Origin: Adiantum capillus-veneris
Taxonomy: Eukaryota; Streptophyta; Polypodiopsida; Polypodiales; Pteridaceae
Direction: 5' to 3'
DNA: 64,000 bases
NCBI GenBank assembly: GCA_014529385.2
Contig: CM043953.1
Location: forward strand, 83,491,838-83,555,837
The notes under the pieces are model-generated. The model had not been told where the DNA came from. It searched no databases and saw only the letters and a program-made list of their open reading frames with translations. The stretch's first letter is position 1. Each line of letters begins with the position of its first letter. Made by a program: the position numbers and the translations under genes. This document shows, one piece after another, positions 11,997-23,600 of this stretch.

Positions 11997-13393
11997 ATGA
12001 TAAATCATCCACCACCTGGGTTTTCTACTCCACTCAGAGAGATGAGAAATGCAACAAACGATGCAATGCCTTTAATAGTGGGATTGTGAGAATACCTAGA
12101 GAAGAGGTGGGCCTCTAATCCACAAACCAAATGTGAGATTCATCAAACCCAATGAATCCATGAAGGTTCTTACAAACTATGCTCATGAGGGTATATATAG
12201 ATTCACAAATGGGGATGCATATATCTTCTACAAGTGTGTAGAGCCCTGTGGTAGAGAGTTGACCACCCATAAAAACCTCTATGCATTTACGTATACAGAT
12301 GCCAACGGAGTGCAAGTTTTGATGGTAGATAAGTATGGACGTGAGTACAAACCTGTCGATCCAATTTGCCTAGAGAGATACGCATACAAGGGTACTTGGA
12401 TCTCTACTTACTTTCAGACATAAATGATGCTAGAGTACACATCAGAGAGGATTCCGTTGGGGTTTTCTCTAAGAGGAGACGAGAGCACGAGAGACACCTT
12501 TCCAAGAGACCATGAATTGGTTAGATTAGTGACTAAGACACAATGTTTAAGACCATATCAAGTGTCCCAATGTGTCAAGACAAAGTACAGTGGGTCAGGG
12601 GATCCATATGCTCATGTCTTTCTCTTCAAACAAGTATTGAGAGCTGAAAAAATTGCTGATTTCTATACTCAGTATGAGGGATTTGGACTGACATTAGAAG
12701 GGACAACCTTCACTTGGTTCCAACCGCTAAATAGAGACGATTTTCCCAACATAGCACAACTCTTACACGAGTTTGTATAGGAGTTTTCAAAAAAAGGGGA
12801 ATCAAACATAACTCAATGTCCCAAATCTACGCTTACAAACAGAAAAAGAATGAAAGAGTGAAAGAAGCTCTGCTTCGCTTCAAACAATACATGGAGAGAT
12901 GTCCTGTGCAAGAGCTATTGCAAGATGAGAGATTATCAGCTCTCTTCATAGAGGGCTTGAGGAACGAAACTCTTAAAAAGGACCTACATCGTAAAGGATG
13001 CATGACGTTTGAGCAATTCACTAGAGAAGCTCTTTATCTACTTGACAATTGTAAGGCATATGGAGAGGTGGATAAAGATATAGACAACGCGACTAGTAGT
13101 GCCTCATCTCCAAAAAGAGAATCAACAACAAAGAAGGATGTTCAAACTCCTTGGGAACCAATCATTGATCAAGTGGTCTAGGGGGTGATTAGAAGAGTAA
13201 ACAAAGGCTACAAACAGAACCTGAATGTATGACAGCCTCAATTGAAGAGATGTAATACTTGTGGAGGGGATCACCCCACTCCATGGTGTAGCACTCGGCC
13301 AAAGCCGCAACAAATGCTAGGGCAACAACCACATATTCTGAATGATGGGAGAATGATAGTCAACTACACTCGACCAACGCATGTACCATAACC
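11997..13393 (+). pseudogene. element D gag (5' part), broken and interrupted by the chromovirus
   Basis: A candidate start is ATG at 11997 in the context TTCACCATGA, followed by a short frame and a frameshift. Then 12133-12423 encodes a 96-residue segment (FTNGDAYIFYKCVEPCGREL, MVDKYGREYKPVDP) that I do not recognise. A single TAA at 12421-12423 separates it from the in-frame gag core at 12424-12780 (YSGSGDPYAHVFLFKQVL, TTFTWFQPLNRDDF), a retrotransposon gag-like fold. A stop and a frameshift near 12780-12816 lead into 12816-13181 (KQKKNERVKEALLRFKQYM, ALFIEGLRNETLKKDL). A zinc knuckle CNTCGGDHPTPWC lies at about 13255-13293. The frame is then cut by the LTR at 13394 and resumes in decayed form at 27510. 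Confidence 0.75.
13389..13393. other. left target-site duplication of the tandem chromovirus (TAACC)
   Basis: TAACC directly precedes the first LTR and recurs at 27505-27509 after the third LTR. A 5-bp duplication is standard for Ty3/gypsy integrase. Its presence only at the outer ends shows that the whole array derives from one insertion. Confidence 0.9.
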
Positions 13394-14305
13394 TGTCATA
13401 ATAATCAATATCTAATTCTCCTAAATGATTTTCTCATATTAAACTGATCATTTAATGTGGGGAAGTGCCAGGGGAGAAAAAGCTAGAATATTGGTTAAGC
13501 TAGCAGACCGGCCACAGTAGGGATCCAAAGAAGGGAAAATAGGGATCCAAAGGGGGGGCCATCTGCAAAAGAGCCATGTGCAACAATGGGCTAAAAAGAC
13601 CCTAAGGTTCAGCCCATTAAGACTTCCAAAATGCTAAGGTTCCAAAATTCAAAGGTTGTGTCCAAAGGGTTAAAGCTTAGGGGGAATTGGATGCTTTGTG
13701 TGCTCTCCAAAGTCAATGCACATCCCTACATGGGAGGGGGCGAGCCCTTCTTCTAGGGAATGAGAGAGAAAGCCACACACACACACACACAAGCTCCTTT
13801 ACACAAAGGGAATTAGGGACACATGTCAGCTCCCTAGCCCAGATGCCCACAAGGTGTGCCCAATTCCTATTGGATGACCCTTGAAGTGCACCAATGAGAA
13901 TTAAGCTAGAGTAAATCTAGTTTAATTAATTTAAAAATATTTAATAAAAGAAACCAATAAGAATTAAGTCTCCTAGAAGACTATTGGGCAGTCTCCCAAA
14001 GGGTCCAATGAGCATTCAGGAGCCCCATGGCTTGCCTGATTCCTATTGGCCAGGAGGCAAAGGGGTCCAATGAGAGTTTAGTTTAATTATTTAATTACCT
14101 CAAGCTCTCACAAAAGGGGAAAGGGGGACACATGTCAGAAGGCTATCACTTATGTTGCTTAATTGTAATTGGCTTGACTTGGGGAGGGCCAATGAGGCTG
14201 CAGGGAGAGCAAATAACAAGGGGGCTCGCCCAAGAGAGAGGGGGGGCCCACTATGTTCATGCTAATTTCCGCTACACATAAGTTATTAGGCCATTAAATG
14301 TTACA
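13394..14305 (+). repeat. family-A LTR 1 (5' LTR, internally deleted)
   Basis: The LTR starts TGTCATAATAATC and ends CATTAAATGTTACA but is only 912 bp, against 1590 bp for the other two. The missing piece corresponds to about 19481-20158. The junction lies at about 14246 inside a G-run (GAGAGGGGGGGCCCACTATG). A short (CA)n run is at about 13776-13791. Confidence 0.93.
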
Positions 14306-14306
14306 T

Positions 14307-14318
14307 TGGTGTCAGAGC
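14307..14318 (+). other. primer-binding site, chromovirus copy 1
   Basis: TGGTGTCAGAGC differs by one base from TGGTATCAGAGC, the plant initiator-Met tRNA primer site found intact in copy 2. It begins one base after the LTR. Confidence 0.9.
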
Positions 14319-14707
14319 ACCAGGTTTGTCTTTTCTTGATCAAGAAGGGAGGTCCTCAAGCTAGATACAAATGGTTGGTATTATTAATTGCCTGTGAGTA
14401 AGTAGAATAGGGATTTTTCAGCCTTGCAGTGCGCCTGCCTTTGTGTAGTTAACGGGGCATCACCGTCGAGAGCTATGGTCTTAATAGTGGAGTCCTACGG
14501 GGCTTGCCTTCGGCTTAACCACTATTGAGCTATGAGAAGCTTGACAGGAGCCGGTGCTGTTTTGGTGTTGAAGGACCCTCTCTTCTATTCCTTGCAATTA
14601 AGGGTATTCGAGCCGCGGGTACAGTAGCTTGAGCGCTTTTTCTAAAGGGGTAAAGAGGAGTAGTAACTAGGGCTTGAATTGCCAAAGTACACCTAAAAGT
14701 TGTTAGA

Positions 14708-17700
14708 ATGGCTGACAATAGTAAAGAGAGCGAAATTAATGTTGATAACTTTGATTTTGCTCATGAGCAAGCTACTAATGATGCTTCAATGCTTGTTAAC
14801 TATCTTGTTTCTAGGATTCAACAAGCCATGGGCAATCCATCTCTCCAAAGTGAAGTGCAACGGCAGCTCCGTGCTCACGGGATTCTCCAAGCGCATCACC
14901 ATGACGAGAGAACACCTAGGAAGCCTCCTTGTGAGACTCCCAAAAGAGGTCTCTCTCCGATTCGGGAAGAAGAAGCGAATCCTTATGAAGGGCTCAAGAA
15001 TTTACTTCTTGATGATGCATCTCCTTCCCAAATGAGAACTCAAGAGCCTCCACCGAAGGAACGAGAAAGAAGCGAGTCTCCCGCCACCTCGGCGAAGATG
15101 GCTCCACGAACACGGTGGGCTAAACGCTCTCCATCACCACCAAAGCGGAGAAGACCATCGTATTCTTCTCCTCACCACAATTCAAAGAGGGATGATAAAA
15201 AGCAAGAGAAGAAAAAGGCAAGAAAGAGGACACCCTCTTCTCCATCTTCTTCAACCTCTTCCTCTTATGAAAGCTATGGTGAAGACGACAAAGATCAAGA
15301 CAAGAAAAAGGCGAGAAAGAGGTCACCCTCTTCTCCACCTTCTTCAAATTCTTCACCTTCTGAAGAAAGTGATGGTGCAACCTTTGAACCATCAAAAATA
15401 AGAGGCCATAGGAAATCCTATGCCGCATGGAAGAGGTCATCCAAGCTGAAGAAATTCAAAGAGGGAGGGAAGTGCATCTCTTTCCTTACCTATGATGGTA
15501 TCTTTGGTGCTATGGACAAAGTATTGGCCTTTATCCAAGAATTCCATGCGGCGTTTGAAGATGAGGGCTTCAAGGAGTCCTCTAAACTACGCCATGTAGC
15601 TATGGACTTTCAAAAGTCCGCCAGACAATGGTGGTCTAGCCTATGAGCCAACGGTGAAGCTCCACGAACATGGAAGGCTTTAAGAGCGTCCATTATGAAG
15701 CAGTTTTTGGCCACCGATACCAAAGACAAAGTACTCACCTAATGGCGAAGCTTAAAGCTCTCTCCCAATGAATCCATCCACAAATATGTAGACACGTTTT
15801 GGGACTTACAACTCAAAGCCACTGTCTTCAAAAAGATGGATTTTGGAGAGCAAAAGAATCAGTTTTGTGCGGGCTTAACCGAAGAAATGGCAGAGCATGT
15901 CAACTTCCAAAGGCCACGTATCATATCGGCGATAATACACCATACTATGGTGGCCTCTAGAATCAATTTCCAAACGGGGGTTAAAAGAAATAATAAGCCC
16001 CCGGAAAACAAGGGTTCCAATGAGCCTAAGGGGAAGGACAATGTCCAAAAGTCTCCTAAGGTCAACTCCAACAAAGCTAAAGAGAAGGGAGTTTACAAAG
16101 GTAAGAACAAACTCCCTCTTGAAGATCTTGAGCGTTATCGCAAGGATAACCGGTGTTTCAAGTGCTGCGAACAAGGGCATGCGTACCACGCTTGTCCCCA
16201 AAAGAACAACCGCCAAGATCCTCCTAGAGCTTCCTTGGTTGAAATCCAAGAGGAGGAGACTCACCAAACAACTCACAAAGGATCTCCTCTATGCCATGCT
16301 TGGGGAAAGGTAACAGAACATGATACTTTTATTCTCTTTGACCCTGGTTCTACTCACAATTTTATATCTATAGAGTTGGCCACCAAGCTAGGCATACAAT
16401 CCTACGAGATGGGAGATATCCTACCCACAGACAGTGCCTTCAAGGGGCAAGAAGCTTCAGTCACTCCCTTAATCGGGAAATTGAGGCTTCATGTCCAAGG
16501 CTATGTGGACAAAGAGGACTTCTTTATCTCTCCTCTCAAGCATGAGGATGTAATCCTAGGGGCACCATGGTTTGACCGCCTTGCTGCCAATGTTAAATTT
16601 CCTGAAAGGAGAATCTCCTTTAAGTTCAGGGAAAAAGACATGTATATAGATGCTAAGGAAATGGGTAACACCATCCCCGTTGTACATACAACAGCTTTCA
16701 ACAAGTCAACAAAGAGCTCTCTTTCCGTGTACATGATTTTTGTTAAAGATTCTCAAAATGAACCTAATGCTTTAGCAAAAGAAAATAAAAGCAACCAAAA
16801 GGAATTTGAGTTATCCAATTTTCTCAAGGGGTTTAAAGATGTTTTTATTGACGACATCCCTTGTGAGCTACCTCCTAAACGAGGTAATGATGACCATGCA
16901 ATTGAACTTCTTCTAGGAAGTTCACCGCCTAACAAACCCCCTTATAGAGTTTCTCAAGCTCAACAAGAGGAGATTATGCGGCAAGTGCATGAGCTAGTTG
17001 AGAAGGGCATGGTTAGGCCTAGCTCATCTCCATTTTGCTCACCTGTGCTATTAGTGCAAAAGAAAGACGGCACATATCGTATGTGTGTCGACTATAGAGC
17101 TCTAAATAGGATCACTATCAAGAATAGTTTTCCCGTTCCACGGGTAGAAGACCTATTTGATAAGCTACAAGGATCGACCTACTTCAGTAGGATTGACCTA
17201 AAAAGTGGCTATCATCAAATAAGGATAGTTGATCAAGACATTGTAAAGACCGCATTTCGTACTACATTTGGTCTTTACCAATACATTGTTATGCCTTTTG
17301 GCCTGACCAATGCACCAGCCACATTCAACCGCTTGATGGAGAAGCTGTTCAGGCCTCATCGAACCTTCACTGGAGTGTTCTTTGATGATATTATCATCTA
17401 CTCTTATTCATTGGAGGAACACAAGCAACATCTCCAGGTAATATTTCAAGTTTTAAGAGAGAATAAACTATATGTTAATCAAAAGAAAAGTGAAATTTTC
17501 TTGCAAGAGATTCAATATTTAGGTCAGCTTATCTCTCAAGATGGCATCCAAATGGATCCATCCAAGTTAGAGGTAATAAAAGGATGGCCTAAACCAAGGA
17601 ATCTTCATGAACTAAGAAGCTTTATAGGTATGTGTGCATACTATAGACGCTTCATAGAAAAGTTCTCACAAATTGCGGGACCATTACATGACCTAACAAA

Positions 17701-18454
17701 GAAAAGCGTTAGGTATACATGGTCTGCTAAGGAGAACAATGCTTTCGAAAAGCCTAAACAAAAGCTTATCTCTCAACCTGTGCTTACACTACCGGATCTC
17801 TCAAAACCATTTGAGGTCCAATGTGATGCTTGTGGTGATTGCCTTGGAGCTGTTTTGCTCCAAGAAGGGCATGCCATAGGCTATGAGAGTCGAAGGCTCG
17901 ACCCTGTTGAGCAAGCTCTAGGCATGTACTAAAAGGAACTCCTTGCAGTTCTACATGCCTTAGACTCATGGAAGCACTATTTATTGGGGACTCCTTTCAT
18001 TCTGCGAACGGATCACCAAAGTCTTAAGTACTTCATGACGCAGACCAAGCTCTCCGACAAACAAATGAGGTGGGAAAATTTCCTTTCGCAATTTCATTTT
18101 CATATTGCTCACATTGCTGGCAAGCACAATCAAGTAGCCGATGCACTCTCAAGACGGCCGAGAGTGAATGCGGTTTCCATAGCAACTCACAATGATCTAT
18201 CTTCAATGATAGATGAGTACGCTATTGATCTCAACTTTAGAGATGTGATTTCAGCCCTGGTATTAGGGAAGAAAGAAGAACCATTCACTTTACAAGATGG
18301 TTATCTTCTCTATGGCAATAGACTATGCGTTACTAACTCACTACGTGAGAAAGTAATGTATGAATCTCATGCTCCACCTTATGCGGGGCATAGAGGCATT
18401 CAGTCTACCTTAAATGGAATAGAAACATATTTCTATTTGCCTACTAATGTGTAG
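14708..18454 (+). pseudogene. chromovirus copy 1 gag-pol (gag, protease, RT, RNase H; integrase deleted)
   Basis: One frame carries everything, with stops at 15644-15646 (TGA), 15739-15741 (TAA) and 17930-17932 (TAA; GAA in copy 2). Gag has a basic Ser/Pro-rich linker and the core ending WWSSL. The zinc knuckle is CFKCCEQGHAYHACPQ. Protease shows LFDPGSTHNFIS, with Pro after the catalytic Asp. RT has YRMCVDYRALN, RIDLKSGYHQIR, VMPFGLTNAPATFNRL and the catalytic box FFDDIIIYS. RNase H has VQCDACGDCLGAVLLQ, LRTDHQSLKYF and NQVADALSRRP. The frame ends at FYLPTNV because about 1385 bp, matching 24346-25730 of copy 2, is deleted. That removes the integrase and chromodomain. The ATG at 14708 follows a leader of about 400 bp. 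This copy cannot integrate on its own. Confidence 0.92.
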
Positions 18455-18590
18455 ACATGCTTGTGGCAGCCTCAGGCTCTCAAGCACCAAATGGACTAGT
18501 CATCCATTATGGAATGATGTCGTAGGGTAACATAGGGATCCTCTATCTGCTAAGAAAAGGACTCATGAATATGCTTTATCTTCTCTACAC

Positions 18591-18628
18591 CATAGTCGAG
18601 GACGACTATGATTTCAAGAGAGAGGTAA
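18591..18628 (+). other. conserved hairpin and polypurine tract before chromovirus LTR 2
   Basis: CATAGTCGAGGACGACTATG is an inverted repeat with 8-bp arms and a 4-base loop. It is followed by ATTTCAAGAGAGAGGTAA, the plus-strand priming tract, directly before the LTR. The same pair occurs at 25890-25914 and, inverted, at 6314-6351. A GTCGAGGACGAC-like motif before the polypurine tract is common in plant gypsy elements. Confidence 0.75.
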
Positions 18629-20218
18629 TGTCATAATAATCAATATCTAATTCTCCTATAATTTTCTCATATTAAACTGATCATTTAATGTGGGGAAGTG
18701 CCAAGGGAGAAAAAGCTAGAATATTGGTTAAGCTAGCAGACCGGCCATAGTAGGGATCCAAAGGAGGGAAAATAGGGATCCAAAGGGGGGGCCATCTGCA
18801 AAAGAGCCATGTGCAACAATGGGCTAAAACGACCCTAAGGTTCAGCCCATTAAGACTTCTGAAATGCTAAGGTTCCAAAATTCAAAGGTCGTGTCCAAAG
18901 GGTTAAAGCTTAGGGGGAATTGGATGCTTTGTGTGCTCTCCAAACTCAATGCACATCCCTACATGGGAGGGGGCGAGCCCTTCTTCTAGGGGATGAGAGA
19001 GAAAGCCAAACACACACACACACACAAGCCCCTTTACACAAAGGGAATTAGGGACACATGTCAGCTCCCTAGCCCAGATGCCCACAAGGTGTGCCCAATT
19101 CCTATTGGATGACCCTTGAAGTGGACCAATGAGAATTAAGCTAGAGTAAATCTAGTTTAATTAATTTAAAAACATTTAATAAAAGAAACCAATAAGAATT
19201 AAATGTCCTAGAAGACTATTGGGCAGTCTCCCAAAGGGTCCAATGAGCATTTAAGAGCCCCATGGCTTGCCTGATTCTTATTGGCCAGGAGGAAAAGGGG
19301 TCCAATGAGAGTTTAGTTTAATTATTTAATTACCTAAAGCTCTCACAAAAGGGGAAAGGGGGACACATGTCAGAAGCCTATCACTTATGCTACTTAATTG
19401 TAATTGGCTTGAGTTGGGGAGGGCCAATGAGGCTTCAGCAAGAGCAATTAGCAAGAGGGCTCGCCCAAGAGAGAGAGGGGGCTGATTTTTGCAAGGCATT
19501 ATCACACACACACTCACACAAGCTCATGTGTGAAGAAAGAGAAGACTATCTCTTCCCAAGCTTTAATGGAGAACTCATCACCTACTCCAGGCTTGTGAGA
19601 TAGAAGCCTACATCAACATTCTCTTGGCATGTGGATGCAAATCCAACCAAGAGCCAAGCTTCAATGCATGCTCATCTCCTCTACCAAGCTAATTACTAAG
19701 CTAAGCTATGATACATATGAGTGATTATGTGAGGAGATGTACATCTTTCTCGTAAGATACTCCTTCTTCCTCTCAATCTACTCTCATACCCTGCTAGCTC
19801 TCACCATCTTCGAAGGTGTGTGAGGTCTTGGGTCTGAGAACGGGGATAATTCAAGTTGTGTTTGTTAAGTGTTTTGCTTAGTGAATGAAGTTTCCATTTT
19901 CATTGCACTAGCTAGTCTTGAAGGAACACAAAGAATTGTATTGTACAATGTCTCTCTTGATGGGAGAAACCATAATACAAAGCCTTTTGGAGGGGAGACC
20001 GGCTCCATACAAATCCGGTCCTCAACTGTTGTCAATAGCTTAATTTCTCTCTCTTTTGAAAGTATTGTCGATGCTATCTAAATAGGTGTTATGCTTTTTG
20101 TTGCTCTCTCCACCCAAGCACTCTTGTAATTCTCATTAGGAATCTATTCTACTGAAATGCCCACTATGTTCATGCTAATTTCCGCTACACATAAGTTATT
20201 AGGCCATTAAATGTTACA
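18629..20218 (+). repeat. family-A LTR 2 (shared middle LTR)
   Basis: The full-length LTR of 1590 bp runs from TGTCATAATAAT to AATGTTACA. It serves as the 3' LTR of copy 1 and the 5' LTR of copy 2. Its length equals that of LTR 3 and the two differ by few substitutions on reading. It contains a (CA)n run at about 19010-19025 and CT-rich stretches, but no convincing gene. Confidence 0.95.
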
Positions 20219-20219
20219 C

Positions 20220-20231
20220 TGGTATCAGAGC
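20220..20231 (+). other. primer-binding site, chromovirus copy 2
   Basis: TGGTATCAGAGC, the canonical plant initiator-Met tRNA complementary site, begins two bases after the LTR end. Confidence 0.95.
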
Positions 20232-20620
20232 ACAAGGTTTCTCTTTTCTTGTTCAAGAAGGGAGGTCCTCGAGCTAGCTACAAATGGTTGGTATTATTAA
20301 TTGCCTATGAGTAAGTAGAATAGGGATTTTTCAGCCTTGCAGTGTGCCTGCCTTTGTGCAGTTAACGGGGCATCACCGTCGAGAGCTATGGTCTTAATAG
20401 TGGAGTCCTACGGGGCTTGCCTACGGCTTAACCACTATTGAGCTATTAGAAGCTTGACAGGAGCTGGTGTTGTTTTGGTGTTGAAGGACCCTCTCTTCTA
20501 TTCCTTGCAATTAACGATAATCGAGCCGCGGGTACAGTAGCTTGAGTGCTTTTTCTAAAGGGGTAAAGAGGAGTGGCAACTAGGGCTTGAAGTGCCAAAG
20601 TACACCTAAAAGTTGTTAGA

Positions 20621-23600
20621 ATGGCTGACAATAGTAAAGAGAGCAAAATTAATGTTGATAACTTTGATTTTGCTCATGAGCAAGCTACTAATGATGCTTC
20701 AATGCTTGTTAACTATCTTGTTTCTAGGCTTCAACAAGCCAAGGGCAATCCATCTCTCCAAAGCGAAGTGCAACGGCAGCTCCGTGCTCACGGGATTCTC
20801 CAAGCGCATCACCATGACGAGAGAACACCTAGGAAGCCTCCTTGTGAGACTCCCAAAAGAGGTCTCTCTCCGATTCGGGAAGAAGAAGAGAATCCTTATG
20901 AAGGGCTCAAGAATTTACTTCTTGATGATGCATCTCCTTCCCAAATGAGAACTCAAGAGCCTCCACCGAAGGAACGAGAAAGAAGCGAGTCTCTCGCCAC
21001 CTCGGCGGAGATGGCTCCACGAAGACGGCGGGGTAAACGCTCTCCATCACCACCAAAGCGGAGAAGACCATCATATTCTTCTCCTCACCACAATTCAAAG
21101 AGGGATGATAAAAAGCAAGAGAAGAAAAAGGCAAGAAAGAGGACACCCTCTTCTCCATCTTCTTCATCCTCTTCCTCTTATGAAAGCTATGGTGAAGACG
21201 ACAAAGATCAAGACAAGAAAAAGGCGAGAAAGAGGTCACCCTCTTCTCCACCTTCTTCAAATTCTTCACCTTCTGAAGAAAGTGATGGTGCAACCTTTGA
21301 ACCATAAAAAAGAAGAGGCCATAGGAAATCCTATGCCGCATGGAAGAGGTCGTCCAAGCTGAAGAAATTCAAAGAGGGAGGGAAGAGCATCTCCTTCCTT
21401 ACCTATGATGGTACCTTTGGTGCTACGGACAAAGTCTTGGCCGTTATCCAACAATTCTATGTGGCGTTTGGAGATGAGGGCTTCACGGAGTCCTCTAAGC
21501 TACGCCAAGTAGCTATGCACTTTCAAAAGTCCGCCAGACAATGGTGGTCTAGCCTATGAGCCAACGGTGAAGCTCCACGAACATGGAAGGCTTTAAGAGC
21601 TTCCATTATGAAGCAGTTTTTGGCCACCGATGCCAAAGACAAAGTACTCACCGAATGGCGAAGCTTAAAGCTCTCTCCCAATGAATCCATCCACAAATAT
21701 GTAGACACGTTTTGGGACTTACAACTCAAAGCCACTGTCTTCAAAAAGTTGAATTTTGGAGAGCAAAAGCAATAGTTTTCTGCGGGCTTACCCGAAGAAA
21801 TGGCGGAGTATGTCAACTCCCAAAGGCCACGTACCATATCGGCGGTAATACACCATACTATGGTGGCCTCTAGAATCAATTTCCAAACGGGGGTTAAAAG
21901 AAATAATAAGCCCCCAGAAAACAAGGGTTCCAATGAGCCTAAGGGGAAGGACAATGTCCAAAAGTCTCCTAAGGGCAACTCCGACAAAGCTAAAGAGAAG
22001 GGAGTTTACAAAGGTAAGAACAAACTCTCTCCTGAAGAGCTTGAGCGTTATCGCAAGGGTAACCGGTGTTTCAAGTGCGGCAAACAAGGGCATGCGTACC
22101 GCGCTTGTCCCCAAAAGAACAACTGCCAAGATCCTCCGAGAGCTTCCTTGGTTGAAATCCAAGAGGAGGAGACTCACCAAAAAACTCACAAAGGATCTTC
22201 TCTATGCCATGCTTGGGGAAAGGTAAGAGAACATGATGCTTTTATTCTCTTTGACCCTGGTTCTACTCACAAGTTTATATCTATAGAGTTGGCCACCAAG
22301 CTAGGCATACAATCCTACGAGATGGGAGATATCCTACCCGCAGACAGTGCCTTCAAGGGGCAAGAAGCTTCAGTCACTCCCTTAATCGGGAAATTGAGGC
22401 TTCATGTCCAAGGCTATGTGGACAAAGAGGACTTCTTTATCTCTCCTCTCAAGCATGAGGATGTAATCCTAGGGGCACCATGGTTTGACGGCCTGGCTGC
22501 CGATGTTAAATTTCCTGAAAGGAGAATCTCCTTTAAGTTCAGGGAAAAATACATGTATATAAATGCTAAGGAAATGAGTAACACCATCCCCATTGTACAT
22601 ACACCAGCTTTCAACAAGTCAATAAAGAGCTCTATTTCCGTGTACATGATTTTTGTTAAAGATTCTCAAAATGAACCTAATGCTTTAACAAAAGAAAATA
22701 AAAGCAACCAAAAGGAATTAGAGTTATCCAATTTTCTGAAGGGGTTTCAAGATGTTTTTATTGACGACATCCCTTGTGAGCTACCTCCTAAACGAGGTAA
22801 TGATGACCATGCAATTGAACTTCTTCCAGGAAGTTCACCGCCTAATAAACCTCCTTACAGAGTTTCTCAAGCTCAACAGGAGGAGATTATGCGGCAAGTG
22901 CATGAGTTAGTTGAGAAGGGTATGGTTAGGCGAAGCTCATCTCCATGTTGCTCACCTGTGCTATTAGTGCAAAAGAAAGACGACACATATCGTATGTGTG
23001 TTGACTATAGAGCACTAAATAGGATCACTATCAAGAATAGGTTTCCCGTTCCACGGGTAGAAGACCTATTTGATAAGCTACAAGGATCGACCTACTTCAG
23101 TAGGATTGACCTAAAAAGTGGCTATCATCAAATAAGGATAGTTGATCAAGACATTGTAAAGACCGCATTTCGTACTACATTTCGTCTTTACGAATACATT
23201 GTCATGCCTTTTGGCTTGACCAATGCACGAGCCACATTCAACCGCTTGATGGAGAAGCTGTTCAGGCCTCATCGAACCTTCACTGGAGTGTTCTTTGATG
23301 ATATTATCATCTACTCTAATTCATTGGAGGAACACAAGCAACACCTCCAGGTAATATTTGAAGTTTTAAGAGAGAATAAACGTTATGTTAATCGAAAGAA
23401 AAGTGATTTTTTCTTGCAAGAGATTCAATATTGAGGTCACATTATCTCTCAAGATGGCATCCAAATGGATCCATCCAAGTTAGAGGTAATAAAAGGATGG
23501 CCTAAACCAAGGAATCTTCATGAACTAAGAAGCTTTATAGGTATGTGTGCATACTATAGACGCTTCATAGAAAAGTTCTCACAAATTGCGGGACCATTAC

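Noticed and set aside
16501-16935. Minus-strand frames near the chromovirus protease
   Set aside because: They are shadow frames; the same region encodes protease and linker on the plus strand with clear motifs.
21523-22189. Minus-strand frames of 130-150 residues opposite gag-pol
   Set aside because: They are mirrored in both chromovirus copies at the same place and are antisense shadows of the plus-strand coding frame.
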